NCBI RefSeq assembly: GCF_006151805.1
Contig: NZ_VDDA01000006.1
Span: 124,001 to 188,000 of the forward strand
DNA: 64,000 bases
DNA from: Methylobacterium terricola
GTDB lineage: Bacteria > Pseudomonadota > Alphaproteobacteria > Rhizobiales > Beijerinckiaceae
Reading direction: 5' to 3'
Of this stretch, positions 62,152 to 64,000 are shown in pieces. The translations under genes and the position numbers were made by a program. The notes under the pieces were generated by a model. It worked only from the letters and a program-made list of their open reading frames with translations, had not been told where the DNA came from and made no database searches. The first letter of the stretch is position 1. Each line of letters opens with the position of its first letter.

Positions 62152-62907
62152 TCAGATGGCGCCGCCGCCCGTCGGGGCGGGCGCGGGCTCGGCGTTCGGC
62201 GCGGCCTCGGCACGCTTGCGCGTGGTGCGCTGCTCGATGCGCTTCTCCGCGTTCGGGACGTGGATCATCCGCTTCACGAACACGCCGGGGGTGATGATGT
62301 GGTCGGGGTCGATCTCGCCGGGCTTCACCAGGTGCTCGACCTGCGCGATGGTCATGCGCGACGCCGAGGCCATCATCGGGTTGAAGTTGCGGGCGGTCTT
62401 CCGGTAGACGAGGTTGCCCTCGTGGTCGCCCTTCCAGGCATGGACCAGCGAGACGTCGGCGAACAGGCCGCGCTCCATCACGTAGGTCTCGCCGTCGAAC
62501 TCCCGGGTCTCCTTGCCCTCGGCGATCAGGGTGCCGACGCCGGTCTTGGTGAAGAAGGCCGGGACGCCGGCGCCGCCGGCGCGGATGCGCTCGGCCAGCG
62601 TGCCCTGCGGGTTGAACTCGATCTCGAGCTCGCCGGCGAGGTACTGCTTGGCGAAGGTCTTGTTCTCGCCGACATAGGACGAGATCATCTTCTTGATCTG
62701 GCGGGTCTCGAGCAGCACGCCGAGGCCGACGCCGTCGATGCCGGCATTGTTCGAGATGACCGTGAGGTCCTTGGCGCCGCTCTCGCGCACCGCGTCGATG
62801 AGGATGTCGGGAATGCCGCACAGGCCGAAGCCGCCGGCCATGATCGTCATGCCGTCCCGCAGGACGCCCGCCAGGGCGGCGGTGGCGTCGGGGTATACCT
62901 TCTTCAT
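62152..62907 (-). CDS. scoA: 3-oxoacid CoA-transferase subunit A
   Basis: This 251-residue protein starts at ATG 62905-62907 (GAGGG upstream). It has [32 protein letters not shown] and [20 protein letters not shown], all family motifs of CoA-transferase subunit A. A C-terminal tail of about 20 residues is Ala/Pro-rich ([15 protein letters not shown]). It leads the scoA-scoB operon. Confidence 0.95.
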   Translation of the reverse strand: MKKVYPDATAALAGVLRDGMTIMAGGFGLCGIPDILIDAVRESGAKDLTVISNNAGIDGVGLGVLLETRQIKKMISSYVGENKTFAKQYLAGELEIEFNPQGTLAERIRAGGAGVPAFFTKTGVGTLIAEGKETREFDGETYVMERGLFADVSLVHAWKGDHEGNLVYRKTARNFNPMMASASRMTIAQVEHLVKPGEIDPDHIITPGVFVKRMIHVPNAEKRIEQRTTRKRAEAAPNAEPAPAPTGGGAI

Positions 62908-63205
62908 CCCTCGTTTCCCCAAATTGGCTGGTGCCGCCGGGCGCGATCGCCCTTGGTCCCGCACGGATGCGGCGCCTCGCCGCCCTGTTTAGCACCGTTG
63001 CGGCGCCGCACCACCGGGCGGCGGCGGAAAATGTCCCGCTCGGGGAGGGTCGGGACGGAGACGGAACATCGTGCCGGGGAGACAAGGCGCGTGCGACGGA
63101 TTATAGGGAAACCGGGAAGGCGTATGCCGCCGGCGGGAAAGATCCGGCCAGGGCGGCGCCCGGGGGGGCGCACGAGTTCTCGTCCACGCCGGCAGCCGGA
63201 GAGCG

Positions 63206-64000
63206 ATGTCGCGCCGAACCACCCTGGCCCTGAGCGGCGCCGTCGTCACGGTGCTCGCCCTCGCGGCCGTCTCCCAGCCCTGGACGATCGCCGCCCCGCG
63301 GGCGGCGGCCTTCGCGGAGCGGGACCTGGCCCGGCGCTACGGCCTCGGCCTCGCGGTGACGGGGCCCGCGACCCTGACCCTGCTGCCCGCCCCGCGCCTC
63401 AGCTTCACCGGGGTGCGGCTGCGCCGCGGCAGCCACGACCTCGTCGCGAGCGAGGGCCTGCAGGTGCAGCTCGGCCTCGCCGGGCTCCTCGCCGGCCGGC
63501 CGGAGATCACCGGCCTCGTCCTCGACCGGGCCCGCATCGCCCTGCCGGACGGGACGGGCAGCGACTGGGCCGAGCCGGCGGCCCGGCTCGCCACCCGCGT
63601 CGCCGCCGGCCGCGGCCGGCACCTGCGCCGCCTCGTCCTCGTCGACGCGACCTTGACCGGGCGCGACCCCCGCACGGGCCATCTCGAGACGGTCACCGGC
63701 CTGAACCTGATGGCGAACTGGCCGCGCCCGAGCGCCGGCCTCGACCTCTCCGCCGCCTTCACCTGGCGCGGCGTGCCGGCGACGCTCACGCTCTCGGACC
63801 TGCGCCCGCGCGAGCTCGCCGCCGGCGCCGAGACCCCGGTGGCCGTCGCCCTCGCCTGGAGCGCCGCCGGCCCGGGGGCTGCAGCGGCGAGGGCGGCCGA
63901 GGGTAGCGCCGAGATCGAGGGCACCCTGGTCTGGGCGAAGGCCTCCGACGCGAAGGAGGAGGCCGGCCCGCGGCTGTCGGGCCAGGGCCGCTTCGCCACC
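63206..64000 (+). CDS. AsmA family protein, N-terminal part (cut by window end)
   Basis: The frame opens at ATG 63206 and stays open to the window edge (265 residues visible). A membrane anchor (LALSGAVVTVLALAAVSQPW) is followed by the AsmA N-terminal pattern: YGLGLAVTGPATLTLLPAPR, LSFTGVRLRRGSHDL and GRPEITGLVLDRARIALPD. AsmA-like proteins bridge the periplasm in phospholipid transport to the outer membrane. The remainder lies outside the window. Confidence 0.85.
   Translation, partial: MSRRTTLALSGAVVTVLALAAVSQPWTIAAPRAAAFAERDLARRYGLGLAVTGPATLTLLPAPRLSFTGVRLRRGSHDLVASEGLQVQLGLAGLLAGRPEITGLVLDRARIALPDGTGSDWAEPAARLATRVAAGRGRHLRRLVLVDATLTGRDPRTGHLETVTGLNLMANWPRPSAGLDLSAAFTWRGVPATLTLSDLRPRELAAGAETPVAVALAWSAAGPGAAAARAAEGSAEIEGTLVWAKASDAKEEAGPRLSGQGRFAT

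Overview
The window is high-GC alphaproteobacterial chromosome, most like Methylobacterium/Methylorubrum. That assignment rests on GC-rich codon use with long open antisense frames, a DUF6894 protein, a manganese catalase, a bacterial LRR-kinase, a CrtI-type desaturase, methyl-accepting chemotaxis proteins and a polyhydroxyalkanoate-system protein. It is inference from gene content; no database search was possible. Most of the window looks like ordinary chromosome. No prophage, IS transposase, integrase or CRISPR array was seen.

Layout. 1-5.3 kb: the 3' end of an MFS transporter, an Ala-rich coiled-coil protein, manganese catalase, an LRR-protein-kinase fusion, a small secreted protein, a methyltransferase-like protein and tRNA-Pro(GGG). 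5.6-10.1 kb: a lemA-TPM-TPM operon, an HNH-type protein with a pentapeptide-repeat N-terminus, and a peptide-deformylase-like protein that has lost its catalytic residues. 10.3-14.2 kb: a DegP/HtrA protease, a Pro-rich membrane protein and an XRE-cupin regulator. 15.1-24.2 kb: a complete kdp potassium system on the minus strand. It reads 27-aa microprotein, kdpF, kdpA, a small TM ORF, kdpB, kdpC, kdpD, kdpE. A KdpE-like operator lies upstream, and repeat elements sit between kdpA and kdpB and between kdpD and kdpE.

24.9-32 kb: a PHA-system protein, an O-antigen ligase-like protein, a small secreted protein, and a tight crtI-DUF2141-ABC exporter operon. 32.3-34.2 kb: a ParD/ParE-type toxin-antitoxin pair, a TrmH-family RNA methyltransferase and a MaoC hydratase. 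34.5-42.4 kb: two chemoreceptors, a Tat-exported alpha/beta hydrolase, a CDF-like cation transporter, an NsrR-type Rrf2 regulator that appears to start at CTG, a DUF6894 protein and a di-haem cytochrome c peroxidase. 42.5-47.7 kb: a GH15 glucoamylase-like enzyme and the metG-tatD-MBL hydrolase operon.

47.7-49 kb: a second toxin-antitoxin pair fused by overlaps to a cupin gene, then an orphan DUF433 antitoxin. 49.1-56.5 kb: an aldo/keto reductase with a divergent LysR regulator, a tail-anchored sigma-70 region-1.1-like protein upstream of a YbdK carboxylate-amine ligase, a P450, a decayed MerR-carboxymuconolactone decarboxylase locus and an FAD monooxygenase. 56.7-61.3 kb: a Ugp-like ABC importer (two permeases and a binding protein, no ATPase here) with a calcineurin-like phosphodiesterase, which together suggest uptake and hydrolysis of glycerophosphodiesters. 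61.4-64 kb: the two subunits of a 3-oxoacid CoA-transferase and the start of an AsmA-family gene.

The more unusual items are the tail-anchored sigma-1.1-domain protein, the deformylase paralogue with all three motifs altered, the LRR-kinase, the kdp-associated microprotein and operator, and several dispersed palindromic repeat families.
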